Assembly: GCF_001282785.1 (NCBI RefSeq)
Contig: NZ_CVUA01000001.1
Coordinates: forward strand, 2,480,001 to 2,544,000
DNA length: 64,000 nucleotides
Reading direction: 5' to 3'
DNA from: Halolamina sediminis
GTDB lineage: Archaea > Halobacteriota > Halobacteria > Halobacteriales > Haloferacaceae
Of this stretch, positions 42,301-51,027 are shown piece after piece. The notes beneath the pieces are model-generated. The model made no database searches. It worked only from the letters and a program-made list of their open reading frames with translations, and had not been told where the DNA came from. A program made the translations under genes and the position numbers. How positions within the stretch are numbered: the first letter of the stretch is position 1; each line of letters begins with the position of its first letter.

Positions 42301-43122
42301 CTAATAATCATAATCAATATACTTGGGTGCATTTCTACAAAAGTCGGTTTCATAATCTTGATCAGCGATCCACTCACAGAGAGAAGTAAACCCTTCAAAA
42401 TCGTCTGCAACGGACATACAGACCGGATGCGCTAAGACCGTTGCAGTACGGCCTGCATCGACCCGCTTCATGATTTGGTCGCGAATGATGTTACACCATT
42501 CGGATATTTCATATGATTCTGAGGTATACGGGTCCGTCCATCCATTCTCTATTAACTTATCTACATCCTCTCGGGTCCGATTACCGTGAATGAGGTGTTC
42601 ATGATCGGGAAGTGTGCTAATAGGGAGTTCAATAATATCTGAGATAGAAGATTTATGAACCTGTGCTGAGGGTTCAACAAGGTCCGAAATCACATCTACA
42701 GAGGATTGGGCTAGCAATTTCCGCGTTGTTGCATCTGAACGGTAAGCGTGGGTTCGCCAACTTCGGGGAGTCACACCCAAATCAGATGTCAAATACTGTA
42801 ATGTGCGAGAAATGTCTCTTTTTTGAATATATTTTTGTCCGTATGGACTCCCCGAAATATATTGTCCTATGTCGTATAGCCAGTTAGGCCTGAATGCAGA
42901 CCATGTATGTCCCCCAATTTCCAGGTGTTCGTTCCTCGCTAATTGTCTAGCTTTCTGTGGGTAATCTCTTATCGCCCGTCCAGTAACAAAAAGTGTTCCA
43001 ACGAGATTATTCTCTTCAAGGATTGATGCATAGCGAACCGCTGCATCAAGCTCATCCCCTGGAAGATGATCCTGTTCATCGGTCCCCATATCTTGATGCA
43101 CGTCACCTGTGAGAAATATCAC
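42301..43122 (-). CDS. Polysaccharide deacetylase-like protein
   Basis: The 273-residue protein follows the NodB outline: FLTGDVHQDMGTDE near the start (metal-binding Asp), GTLFVTG, EIGGHTWSAF (His position) and SWRTHAYRSDATTRKLL. It ends with TVLAHPVCM. These enzymes remove N-acetyl groups from sugars, using a metal bound by Asp and His. There is no signal peptide, so it may act on lipid-linked or cytoplasmic intermediates. It overlaps the methyltransferase gene by four bases and is last of a three-gene minus-strand operon. Confidence 0.8.
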   Translation of the reverse strand: MIFLTGDVHQDMGTDEQDHLPGDELDAAVRYASILEENNLVGTLFVTGRAIRDYPQKARQLARNEHLEIGGHTWSAFRPNWLYDIGQYISGSPYGQKYIQKRDISRTLQYLTSDLGVTPRSWRTHAYRSDATTRKLLAQSSVDVISDLVEPSAQVHKSSISDIIELPISTLPDHEHLIHGNRTREDVDKLIENGWTDPYTSESYEISEWCNIIRDQIMKRVDAGRTATVLAHPVCMSVADDFEGFTSLCEWIADQDYETDFCRNAPKYIDYDY

Positions 43123-43952
43123 TTGATCTCACCTACCTTTTTAAACCAGTGGACCGACCCTACGTCTGAGCTCGGGAGTGGATCCGACCCTGTGTAGGCG
43201 AACCCCATCTTTTCTGCCCACCGATCAAGCGACTCTTCAGAGAATAGGTTTGCATGAAATGGTATCTGGTAAAAGTGATGACCCTTAGGATACGCTGTCG
43301 CAGTAGGAAAACTGTGTGCCATGAGGCCTCCCATAGTGAGTGCACGATTAAAGTATCTCCACGTGGATTCAAGTTCTGAAACGTGTTCAAGCGCATCAAC
43401 TGAAAATATCGCTTGAAATGTTTGCTCTGGTTCCGAGTCCGGGTTAAATTTGAAAAAGCGGTCACCATCATACGGGTATCCGGTTCGAACGTCGCAGGCA
43501 CGCAGTGAAACATCAAGATCCTTCTGGAGTATCGGATAGTTATCTCCGCATGAAAAATCAAGGACGTTAACCCCGTCACCAAGACGGTTAACGATACGGT
43601 TGATGATTTCAACCTCAGAATGGATCCGAGGGTTCGGCGAATCTGATTTGCTTGGATAACAATCTTCGTAGAGTACTCCCAACTTATCGGTATCTGGGAA
43701 CCACTCAGCTGACACGTGGTTACACTCCTTGCACTCATACTTAATGTGCCTTGGGAGTTGCCTACCAGGGGTATCGAACGGTGGATACCGGAGAAGTCGT
43801 GCAGTCATGGTATCACAGATAGGGCAGTCGTGAATGACCGTTGGAGAAAGCAAGGCGTGGTTTCGAAGGCTATGTACGAACGTATCCAGTGTGCTTCTTG
43901 CTCGCTCGATCTGTTGGAGGATTTCAGACCCCGTCTTCCGTAAGACGCTCAT
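43119..43952 (-). CDS. SAM-dependent methyltransferase with N-terminal zinc ribbon
   Basis: The 277-residue protein has a zinc ribbon (CPIC near residue 43, CKEC near 75), followed by the class I methyltransferase motif I (NVLDFSCGDNYPIL). Later motifs are AIFSVDALEHVSE and GGLMAHSFPTATAYP. The zinc-ribbon plus methyltransferase layout is common among sugar-modifying enzymes (C-methyl or O-methyl transfer) in surface polysaccharide clusters. Its start overlaps the preceding glycosyltransferase stop (TAATG) and its stop overlaps the deacetylase start, so the operon is tight. Confidence 0.8.
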   Translation of the reverse strand: MSVLRKTGSEILQQIERARSTLDTFVHSLRNHALLSPTVIHDCPICDTMTARLLRYPPFDTPGRQLPRHIKYECKECNHVSAEWFPDTDKLGVLYEDCYPSKSDSPNPRIHSEVEIINRIVNRLGDGVNVLDFSCGDNYPILQKDLDVSLRACDVRTGYPYDGDRFFKFNPDSEPEQTFQAIFSVDALEHVSELESTWRYFNRALTMGGLMAHSFPTATAYPKGHHFYQIPFHANLFSEESLDRWAEKMGFAYTGSDPLPSSDVGSVHWFKKVGEIK

Positions 43953-45118
43953 TAATTACACCCATCCACATGGTCCACATAGAAGTCACGAAGCTGGTCG
44001 GCTACGACATCAATCGCATAGTTCTCCGTAACCAATTCACGTGATGCCCGTGCGAGTTCACTTCTAAATTCCTCATCCTCATACAGACGAGAAAACGCTT
44101 CGTATAGTGCACTTACAGACCGTTCATCGACCACGAGGCTAGTTTCACCATGTTGTGCAACGTGTGGGAGTCCGCCGACATCCGTAACGACTGACGGTGT
44201 TCCACAGGCCATCGCCTCGATAAGCGCCATTCCAAACTGCTCTTCGTTGTACCAGACAGTCACGCTCGGGAGAACAAAGACATCAGAGAAATTATATAGA
44301 GCGGAAATCTCATCATAAGGTACATATTCTATATGATATATATCTGGGTTATCTCGAATGCGTTGGCGAATATTATCATTATCAAGAGAATCCGAACCAA
44401 CGAGGATTAGTGACCCTTCGGAGGCCTCACGCTGAAACCGCTCAAATGCCTCAACGAGATACGGAGTTCCCTTCTGTTCACAGAGCCGGTGTACAAATAA
44501 GAATGTGAAGTCTTCATCACAAATCTCTGGTAATCCAACTTCGGCTGCCGTGGTCGGATCCGGTTCAAATTCGGTGGTGTCTAAGGCGTTCGGTACGACC
44601 TTGATGTCCGAGTGAGGTACTCCCTCATGGATGAGCGCTCGCTTTCCCTGTATCGTCGTCGCAGTTGCCCCGTCTGCTCGCTGGTTCACATATGACTTAT
44701 GAAAGCTCGTCGGGACGCTGTGGGGATAAAATGGAATGTTCTCGCCAGCAGTGAAAACAAAGTCAGTGTCGGAGTTGGTACATGCTCTGGCTGCCTGTGC
44801 CGAGAATAGATTAAAATTTTCGCTCGTATGGATGATATCGTATTTATTAGTAAGGTCTTTAATACCACCAAGAACGGCTCGTGGGAGTTTGAACTTACAA
44901 AACGCGTCATAAATGAAATGTTCGTGGCCGAGAGCAGATAGCTTCCCGTCATACCATGGGAGCGACTCTACAGGCATATCGAGAGAAGATGTGTCGAACC
45001 GAGATGGATCGCTGGCAAACGCTGTAATCTCGAATTCAGGGCTATTCTCATGGAGATACTCCCAAGGACGGACTCCACTCGGTCGGAGAAACGGTCCGCG
45101 GACTATGGCCACTTTCAC
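43952..45118 (-). CDS. Glycosyltransferase family 4 protein
   Basis: The 388-residue GT-B protein starts MKVAIVRGPFLRPSGVRPWE. Its donor domain has FLFVHRLCEQKGTPYLVEAF and the motif EEQFGMALIEAMACGTPSVV. It is first gene of the minus-strand operon with the methyltransferase and deacetylase. The promoter is in the 78 bases up to 45197, which also separate it from the end of the next glycosyltransferase. The sugar is unknown. Confidence 0.88.
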   Translation of the reverse strand: MKVAIVRGPFLRPSGVRPWEYLHENSPEFEITAFASDPSRFDTSSLDMPVESLPWYDGKLSALGHEHFIYDAFCKFKLPRAVLGGIKDLTNKYDIIHTSENFNLFSAQAARACTNSDTDFVFTAGENIPFYPHSVPTSFHKSYVNQRADGATATTIQGKRALIHEGVPHSDIKVVPNALDTTEFEPDPTTAAEVGLPEICDEDFTFLFVHRLCEQKGTPYLVEAFERFQREASEGSLILVGSDSLDNDNIRQRIRDNPDIYHIEYVPYDEISALYNFSDVFVLPSVTVWYNEEQFGMALIEAMACGTPSVVTDVGGLPHVAQHGETSLVVDERSVSALYEAFSRLYEDEEFRSELARASRELVTENYAIDVVADQLRDFYVDHVDGCN

Positions 45119-45196
45119 GATCAGAAATTGGGCCAGTTAGTATAAAAGCAGCCAGGTATTCACGCGTCGAGTCCCTCAGTAGTTTGGAGGGATTCG

Positions 45197-46246
45197 TCAA
45201 GTATCGGGGGGGCTAGAAAGGGATTTGTATAGTGATGAATACTCATCGACGACGTTTGATACATAATGCTCTTTAATGGGGAACTCGTCCGGTTCAAGAC
45301 CTTCGTCGAGGATTCGGTCTATCGTATTCTGAATTTCACTAGCATCGATGGCCGATAGCGTCATCTCGGGAAGGTGTTGGTGGAATTCCGGAACGATGGG
45401 TGGACAGACAACTGGTGTTTCGTGAAACACCGATTCGAGGACCACTCGAGGAAGTCCCTCTTCCTTCGATGGGAGGAAGACGATATCAGCAGCACGAATA
45501 TAACAGAGGACTTCCTTATGGGGCTGTGGACCTAGATAGCTGATCGTATCAAGCCGTTCAATATCTATATCTGCATTAACGCGTTCCCCTATCAAAACAA
45601 GTTTTCGGCCTCGAGGATCTGACTCATATGCGTCTAGCAATTCTGGAACTCCCTTCCGCTCAGTGATGTCGCCAACAAATAGGAAGTACGGCTCCGCCGG
45701 GGTTGACACGTCCTGACAGTTCACTGAGAGGGTTTTCGGATTAATTCCGACCGGAATTCGGATGAGGCGCTCGTCTCGGTCGTCGGCCTTATTGTAGATG
45801 TTGTCGGAAATAGCGACGAAAACGTCACCTGTCGCAGGAAAAGATGGTGCCCCTAGGTCACGGCCGTCGACAACCACACTTACCCCTGCCGCCTTTGCTA
45901 CCCGTACTGCCCAAGAAAAATAGTTTCTTGTATGAGTATGCATAATTGAAGTATTGAATAAAAATATAGAAGCTAAAGAAAAAATAGTTGCTATAAGGTA
46001 GTTTGCGATGATCTTTGGCTTCGACCAGCCACGATGGATACTATTCGGTGAAAACAAAACCCGGAGAATTATTCCGTTTTGACGTGGTTCATAGATTGGT
46101 GCTTCTGGGGAGTACGCGGATATTAGGATAAAGAAGCTAATTGTCTCATTTTCAATAAGTCCTCGTGTCAACTGATCAAAATGAACGGCGGCTCCTCCAA
46201 CGTACGGTTCAAATATCGGCGTGAGGAATAGTGCCCGTTCGGCCAT
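45197..46246 (-). CDS. Glycosyltransferase family 4 protein
   Basis: The 349-residue GT-B protein begins at the ATG at 46246 (MAERALFLTPIFEPYVGGAA), which gives the normal Gly-rich first loop. A longer frame from 46453 adds residues without family features. The donor domain has FLFVGDITERKGVPELLDAY and LPSKEEGLPRVVLESVFHET. The middle (about 45900-46100) is very A+T-rich. It lies at the right edge of the island, divergent from the UDP-sulfoquinovose synthase-like gene, with about 290 bases between them that hold both promoters. Confidence 0.82.
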   Translation of the reverse strand: MAERALFLTPIFEPYVGGAAVHFDQLTRGLIENETISFFILISAYSPEAPIYEPRQNGIILRVLFSPNSIHRGWSKPKIIANYLIATIFSLASIFLFNTSIMHTHTRNYFSWAVRVAKAAGVSVVVDGRDLGAPSFPATGDVFVAISDNIYNKADDRDERLIRIPVGINPKTLSVNCQDVSTPAEPYFLFVGDITERKGVPELLDAYESDPRGRKLVLIGERVNADIDIERLDTISYLGPQPHKEVLCYIRAADIVFLPSKEEGLPRVVLESVFHETPVVCPPIVPEFHQHLPEMTLSAIDASEIQNTIDRILDEGLEPDEFPIKEHYVSNVVDEYSSLYKSLSSPPDT

Positions 46247-46533
46247 ACAACTTGAATTCGAAAGTCGGTGGATTAAGTATTCCGGGATAGGCCATCTGGG
46301 ATGGGTGTTGGAATCTTTAGTAAGGTATCGAAACACCGGGAAGTAACAATTGTAGGATGGTGTCTCACATCCAACCCGGCCCAAGGCCCATAGTCTGCTA
46401 AAGTATTCAATATTGGTATTAGATCTTCCCTGAAGTTTCTCTGTGGTTTTCAAAACTCGCCCCCACTCTTCTGCAAATAAATAATACTCTCTTGAACTTC
46501 CACCACAATCCCATACTTATTTACTCAAAGCCA

Positions 46534-46554
46534 GTTACTCACTACTTGAGTAAC
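46534..46554. promoter_or_regulatory. TrmB-type palindrome at the start of the sulfoquinovose gene
   Basis: GTTACTCA-CTACT-TGAGTAAC is a perfect palindrome with a five-base centre, ending one base before the ATG at 46556. It contains TACT-N8-GAGTA, the motif reported for haloarchaeal TrmB. A half-like TTACTCA lies at 46520-46526. TATA-like A+T-rich DNA is just upstream. The position over or after the transcription start suggests repression. Confidence 0.7.
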
Positions 46555-46555
46555 C

Positions 46556-47767
46556 ATGACGATCCTCATAACCGGCGCCGACGGCTACATCGGCTGGCCC
46601 ACGTCGCTCCGAATCGCCAAACAAACTGACGACCGCGTGCTCCTCGTCGACAACTTCGCACGCCGCGAATGGGTCGACGAGATCGGCTCCAAATCCGCAA
46701 CCCCCGTCCAGCCGATCGAGGCGCGCCTCGACGCCGCCGAAGAGACGCACGGCCTCACGAACCTCTCGTTCGTGGAGGGCGACCTCACAAACAAGGACTT
46801 CGTCGACGAACTCCTCGCCGTCCACGAACCAGACACGGTCGTCCACACGGCCGCCCAACCCTCGGCGCCGTACTCTCAGATCAACGGCGAGCGCGCGAAC
46901 TACACCCAGCACAACAACCTCCAGGCGACGCGTAACCTCCTCTGGGGGCTCGAGGAACACGACCTTACGGACACCCACTTCATCGAGACCACCACCACGG
47001 GGGTCTACGGCGCGCCCGAGTTTCCCATCCCCGAGGGCGGCGCCACTATGGAGAACCAAGGCGAACGTGACGACGTTCCCTTCCCCGCGATGGCGGGGTC
47101 GTGGTACCACCTCACCAAGAGCCACGACGCGGCGAATATGCGCCTCGCCCACCAGCAGTTCGACATCCCCGTCAGCGACGTCCGCACCGCCATCGTCTAC
47201 GGCACGCAGACGGAGGAGACGCGCGCCGACGACCGCCTGAACACGCGGTTCGACTTCGACTACTACTTCGGTACCGTCGCCCACCGATTCGCTGCTCAAG
47301 CCGTCGCCGGCTACCCCGTCACCGTCTACGGCAAGGGCGAACAGCGCAAACCGTTCATCAGTCTCGAAGACGCCGTCGAAGGGCTCGCCCAGCTCGCACT
47401 CGACGATCCCGAAGACCGGCCGGGCGACCACGTCGTCTACAACCAGGTCACGCGCGCGATCAGTATCGTCGAGATCGCGAACACGATCGCCGACGTCGGC
47501 GACGACTACGGTCTCGACGTTGCCGTCGAACACTTCGAGAACCCCCGCGACGAGGACGAAACCCACAAGATGGAGATCGAGAACGACCGCTACGCCAGCC
47601 TCATCGACGGCCAGTCTCAAACCTTCGAGGATGGCATCCAGGACGTCTTCGCGACGCTGACAGATCACGCCGACGTCATCGAAGCCCACGAGGATCGCTT
47701 CCTCCCGGGCGTCCTCGAAGATCGTCTCGAAGAGGAGGAGGACGACGCCGCTCCTTCCGCTCAGTAA
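46556..47767 (+). CDS. UDP-sulfoquinovose synthase-like NAD-dependent enzyme
   Basis: The 403-residue extended short-chain dehydrogenase opens with TILITGADGYIGWPTSLRIA, the SQD1/Agl3-type version of the NAD-binding loop. The active-site region has ETTTTGVYGAPEFP and the Y-x3-K motif in SWYHLTKSHD. SQD1/Agl3 enzymes convert UDP-glucose and sulfite to UDP-sulfoquinovose for sulfolipids or archaeal N-glycans. The specific call rests on the GYIGWPTS loop and length; a related UDP-sugar epimerase cannot be excluded. Start is directly downstream of a TrmB-type operator. Two epimerase genes follow. Confidence 0.82.
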   Translation: MTILITGADGYIGWPTSLRIAKQTDDRVLLVDNFARREWVDEIGSKSATPVQPIEARLDAAEETHGLTNLSFVEGDLTNKDFVDELLAVHEPDTVVHTAAQPSAPYSQINGERANYTQHNNLQATRNLLWGLEEHDLTDTHFIETTTTGVYGAPEFPIPEGGATMENQGERDDVPFPAMAGSWYHLTKSHDAANMRLAHQQFDIPVSDVRTAIVYGTQTEETRADDRLNTRFDFDYYFGTVAHRFAAQAVAGYPVTVYGKGEQRKPFISLEDAVEGLAQLALDDPEDRPGDHVVYNQVTRAISIVEIANTIADVGDDYGLDVAVEHFENPRDEDETHKMEIENDRYASLIDGQSQTFEDGIQDVFATLTDHADVIEAHEDRFLPGVLEDRLEEEEDDAAPSAQ

Positions 47768-47818
47768 CGAAACTCGGTTTTCGAACCCTTTACCCTGAGG
47801 CTCCCATTTGACGGTGAT

Positions 47819-48784
47819 ATGCGTCTCCTAGTGACTGGCGGTTGTGGGTATATCGGCAGTGCGCTACTCCCACAACTACTTGCGGAGAGCCAAGACACGG
47901 TCGAGTCCGTGACGATCCTCGACAACCTCTCTGCGGGCAGCCCGCGAAACCTCACGGGCACAGGTCTTGGTGTCAGTGATCGGCTCGATTTTCAGCGTGG
48001 TGACGTTCGCGAGTACGGTGACGTCGAGAACGCGATGCGGAACGTCGACACGGTCATCCACCTCGCTGCGATCACGGGTGCCGACAGTACACACGACCGG
48101 CGTGAGGAGACGTTCGCCGTCAACTACGATGGCACCGAAAACGTCGTTCGTGCTGCCGGAAAACTCGGCGTCGACAACATCGTCTTCGCCTCGTCGTGTA
48201 ACCTCTACGGGCGTGCATCGACCACCGAAATCGATGAGACCACCGATCCCGACCCGTTGAACCCGTACGCGGAAGCGAAACACGATGCCGAAACGCGGGT
48301 CCTTGAAGCAACCGAGGAGTACGACTTCGACACGACCGCTCTTCGCATGAGTACGAACTACGGCTACTCACCCGGTGTTCGTTTCAACCTCGTCGTCAAC
48401 CACTTCGTGTTCTGCGCACTTACGGATCGGCCGCTTACCGTCTACGGGGACGGCAAGAACTGGCGACCGTTCATCCACGTCACGGACGCGGCACGGGCAT
48501 ACAAGCACGCCGCCCTCAACCCGGATGCCTGGCCACAGGACGTGTACAACGTTGGCGCCGACGATCAGAACTACCGTGTGAAAGAAATCGCCGAAGTCGT
48601 GCAAGATGAGGTCAACAACGACCTCGAAATCACATATCTTCGGGACGAACACCCCGGCCCCTCCTACCACGTGAACTTCGATCGGCTCAACGAGACAGGG
48701 TTCGAACTCGAACACTCACTTCGGGCCGGCGTCCGAGAGCTTGCTGATCAGTTCACCACCCCATCGAAAATCACCAATTCATGA
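47819..48784 (+). CDS. NAD-dependent sugar-nucleotide epimerase/dehydratase
   Basis: The 321-residue extended SDR protein has the NAD loop TGGCGYIGSALLPQLL, SSCNLYGRAS, and Y-x3-K in NPYAEAKHDAE. It probably epimerises or dehydrates an NDP-sugar used in the nearby glycan. Start is ATG 47819, 52 bases after the sulfoquinovose gene, and its last bases overlap the next start (ATGA). All three are thus likely one operon under the upstream TrmB site. Confidence 0.88.
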   Translation: MRLLVTGGCGYIGSALLPQLLAESQDTVESVTILDNLSAGSPRNLTGTGLGVSDRLDFQRGDVREYGDVENAMRNVDTVIHLAAITGADSTHDRREETFAVNYDGTENVVRAAGKLGVDNIVFASSCNLYGRASTTEIDETTDPDPLNPYAEAKHDAETRVLEATEEYDFDTTALRMSTNYGYSPGVRFNLVVNHFVFCALTDRPLTVYGDGKNWRPFIHVTDAARAYKHAALNPDAWPQDVYNVGADDQNYRVKEIAEVVQDEVNNDLEITYLRDEHPGPSYHVNFDRLNETGFELEHSLRAGVRELADQFTTPSKITNS

Positions 48785-49785
48785 CCTCGTTCGACACCGA
48801 CACTGACCAAGTGCCACGAATCGCGATTACGGGCGCCGCCGGCTACATTGGGAGTCGCGTCGTCAAACTGCTCACAGACCGTCACCCGGAATGGGAGTAC
48901 GTTGCTCTCGACAATTTCTATCTGGGGGAGATCCGCAGCATCGGCGAAGTCGACGTCGAACATGTCGATATCCGGAACCGCAGCGAACTAGAGACCGCAC
49001 TCGATGGCCCTGACGTCGTTCTCCACCTCGCTGCGATCAGCGGCGTCGACGACTGCGAGCAAAACCAGGACCTCGCTTACGAGGTCAACGTCACTGGCAC
49101 GAACAACGTCGCGTGGTTCTGTCGAAAGACCGGCGCCGCGCTCGTGTTCCCCTTCAGTATGGCCGTCCTCGGGGATCCAGAGCGCTTCCCGATCACGGTC
49201 GACGATCCACGAGACCCGTTCAACTGGTACGGCCGAACGAAACTGCTCGGAGAACGCGCTATCGAAGGGCTCGCCGAGGACGCGTTCCCCGCTCATCTCT
49301 ATCTCAAGTCGAACCTTTACGGGGAACACGAAATCGACGGCCAAGAAGTCTCGAAGGGCACCGTAATCAACTATTTCGTCGGTAGGGCGATCAATGGGGA
49401 CCCACTCACGGTCTACAAGCCGGGGACGCAGTCACGAAACTACGTCCACGTCGACGATGTCGCACGGGCCTACGTCCGTAGTACCGAACAGCTCCTTGAA
49501 GAACTCGATAACGGTGAAACGGGAGTCAAGAAGTTTGAGATCGCGTCCGATGAAGATCCCAGCGTTCAGGCCGTTGCTGAACTTGTCCAAGCCATCACCG
49601 CCGAGGAGCGGGAGGAACACGTTCCCGTCGAACTCGTCGATAATCCGCGTGGCGACGATGAGACGCTTGTGTCAGAATTCCCTGTCGACACGTCTCAGGC
49701 AGAGTCCGAGCTCGGATGGGAGCCAAAGCACACCGTTGAGGAAACTATTCGGGCACTCATTCAAGACAGTACTTCCGACGAATAA
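48781..49785 (+). CDS. NAD-dependent sugar-nucleotide epimerase/dehydratase
   Basis: The 334-residue extended SDR protein has the NAD loop ITGAAGYIGSRVVKLL, a Ser/Met variant in place of the usual Ser-Ser-Ser (FPFSMAVLGDPERF), and Y-x3-K in FNWYGRTKLLGE. It overlaps the previous gene by four bases and is the last of the three-gene sugar-nucleotide operon. The stop is 14 bases from the convergent TrmB-like gene's stop. The specific sugar is unknown. Confidence 0.88.
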   Translation: MTSFDTDTDQVPRIAITGAAGYIGSRVVKLLTDRHPEWEYVALDNFYLGEIRSIGEVDVEHVDIRNRSELETALDGPDVVLHLAAISGVDDCEQNQDLAYEVNVTGTNNVAWFCRKTGAALVFPFSMAVLGDPERFPITVDDPRDPFNWYGRTKLLGERAIEGLAEDAFPAHLYLKSNLYGEHEIDGQEVSKGTVINYFVGRAINGDPLTVYKPGTQSRNYVHVDDVARAYVRSTEQLLEELDNGETGVKKFEIASDEDPSVQAVAELVQAITAEEREEHVPVELVDNPRGDDETLVSEFPVDTSQAESELGWEPKHTVEETIRALIQDSTSDE

Positions 49786-49799
49786 TTCGCGCTGTTCCC

Positions 49800-50660
49800 T
49801 TAGGTATCCTCCTCAAACGAATACGAACTAGCGCTCTCGTACGTCCACAGCAGTTCGAAATACCGTTCGAGTCCGGCGACAAACGATCCGTTCTCCGTAA
49901 CTGCCGCTTGGCGCTTGTGTAATGGGATATCCTTCTCCTCGACGAGCATGATCGCCGCCCCCGATTCGTAATCCATACTCGGGTCGATAATCGTTCCCCG
50001 CCACGGCAGTAGTCCCTCACTGAACCGTGTCTCTACTGCCGGATAGGACTCGTTGATATACTCGACAATCTCCTGCTGGATATCTCGGTTATCCGGAGAC
50101 AGATGTTGTGGATGTAAGAATAGAATCCGTACATCACATCCGTCTTCGAGCGCTGCAACCAACGTCGGCTCGACCGTTTCGAAATACTCGAAGCTCTTCG
50201 TGATGATGTCGATCTGATTGTCGGCAGTCCGGTAGAGCTGGCGCGTCTCTTCCTCGCTAGGCTCGCCGACATCAACGACGTAGAACAGCTCCTCCGTGGG
50301 CGTAACTTCCTCGCTGGCAGATTCATATAGCGGCTGGAACGTCTCCACGAAGTCCTCCCGAATGTCTTCAAGTTCGTGACGATACGATTCGAACTCCTGC
50401 CGGCGCGACTCGATTGCCCGGTCGAGGATCTCCGCAGGTGGTTTCGGTTGGTATTGTTTTGGCCTTCCAGGAATCACTTTGACATACCCGTTATCGGCTA
50501 GCGAGTCAAGGACACCATAGACACGTGCCTTCGGAATTCCGGTCGCCTCTGACAAGTCCGGGGCGGTTGTCTGCCCCAGCATAAGAAGCGATTCGAGCGC
50601 CTGTTCTTCGTACTCCGTGAGGTTGAGGGCCGACAGTAGCGCGGATGAATCTTCACTCAT
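49800..50660 (-). CDS. TrmB-family transcriptional regulator
   Basis: The 286-residue protein has an N-terminal TrmB winged helix (LNLTEYEEQALESLLMLGQT, PKARVYGVLDSLADNGYVKV) and a helical linker. The C-terminal sensor-like domain resembles the TrmB effector domain (VVDVGEPSEEETRQLYRTAD, VRILFLHPQ). TrmB proteins sense sugars and control sugar metabolism genes. The start at 50660 (MSEDSSALLS) was chosen over 50714. It is convergent with the epimerase operon and divergent from a microprotein gene. A TACT-N8-GAGTA palindrome in the divergent region and another at 46534 suggest that this regulator controls itself and the sugar operon. Confidence 0.85.
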   Translation of the reverse strand: MSEDSSALLSALNLTEYEEQALESLLMLGQTTAPDLSEATGIPKARVYGVLDSLADNGYVKVIPGRPKQYQPKPPAEILDRAIESRRQEFESYRHELEDIREDFVETFQPLYESASEEVTPTEELFYVVDVGEPSEEETRQLYRTADNQIDIITKSFEYFETVEPTLVAALEDGCDVRILFLHPQHLSPDNRDIQQEIVEYINESYPAVETRFSEGLLPWRGTIIDPSMDYESGAAIMLVEEKDIPLHKRQAAVTENGSFVAGLERYFELLWTYESASSYSFEEDT

Positions 50661-50752
50661 TGTCTCCCCTTCAGATGCGTACACGAATAAAACGCCACTC
50701 CTCACGCTGCGCACCTCGTATCACCGATAGATTAATACGAGCCTCGAACAGA

Positions 50753-50773
50753 GTTACTCACAAGATGAGTAAC
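50753..50773. promoter_or_regulatory. TrmB-type palindrome overlapping the microprotein start codon
   Basis: GTTACTCA-CAAGA-TGAGTAAC has the same arms and spacing as the box at 46534. Its centre contains the ATG at 50765 of the microprotein gene, so binding would block its translation start region or promoter. It also lies in the upstream region of the TrmB-like gene. Confidence 0.7.
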
Positions 50774-50878
50774 TATGAAGAACGCGATGACGAACACCTC
50801 AGTGATGTCGAAGATGGCGCAGGCTGTACCGAAATTTGGGAACATCTGAGCGAGAAGCGTCGCGAGAACGACGACTGA
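50765..50878 (+). CDS. Cys-containing acidic microprotein
   Basis: The 37-residue frame reads MSNYEERDDEHLSDVEDGAG, then CTEIWEHLSEKRRENDD. It is strongly acidic with a Cys-Thr-Glu-Ile-Trp core that I recall in similar haloarchaeal small proteins near glycosylation genes. Its start codon lies inside a TrmB-type operator, so it is probably regulated with the sugar operon. It may be a regulatory partner or a small binding protein. Function unknown. Confidence 0.55.
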   Translation: MSNYEERDDEHLSDVEDGAGCTEIWEHLSEKRRENDD

Positions 50879-50884
50879 GTAAGC

Positions 50885-50950
50885 GAAATCACTCAATTCG
50901 ACTTCCGGGAAGGCCTGAAACGAACCTTCCCCTACTACCGCGACAGGTGA
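50885..50950 (+). pseudogene. C-terminal tail of an epimerase gene (remnant)
   Basis: The frame reads EITQFDFREGLKRTFPYYRD and ends in TGA. This matches the terminal residues of NAD-dependent sugar epimerases (...F-x-E-G-L-x-R-T-x-x-Y-Y-R). No upstream epimerase body is present in this frame. A second similar tail lies at 51867-51920, on the other side of the VapBC pair. Confidence 0.5.
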
Positions 50951-51000
50951 GTTTCGAACGCATAGTGCCGGCTGAATCGGTCCTCCACCGGAACAAATAT

Positions 51001-51024
51001 TTGTGTTTGTACACACAAACACAA
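51001..51024. promoter_or_regulatory. VapB operator
   Basis: The arms TTGTGTTTGT (51001-51010) and ACAAACACAA (51015-51024) are exact reverse complements around ACAC. The box ends three bases before the vapB start codon and overlaps the probable promoter (CAAATATTT), as expected for autoregulation by the antitoxin or toxin-antitoxin complex. Confidence 0.65.
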
Positions 51025-51027
51025 CGT

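Noticed and set aside
46247-46453. N-terminal extension of the glycosyltransferase at 45197
   Set aside because: The extra 69 residues do not resemble any GT4 start. The ATG at 46246 gives the normal first beta strand and Gly-rich loop.
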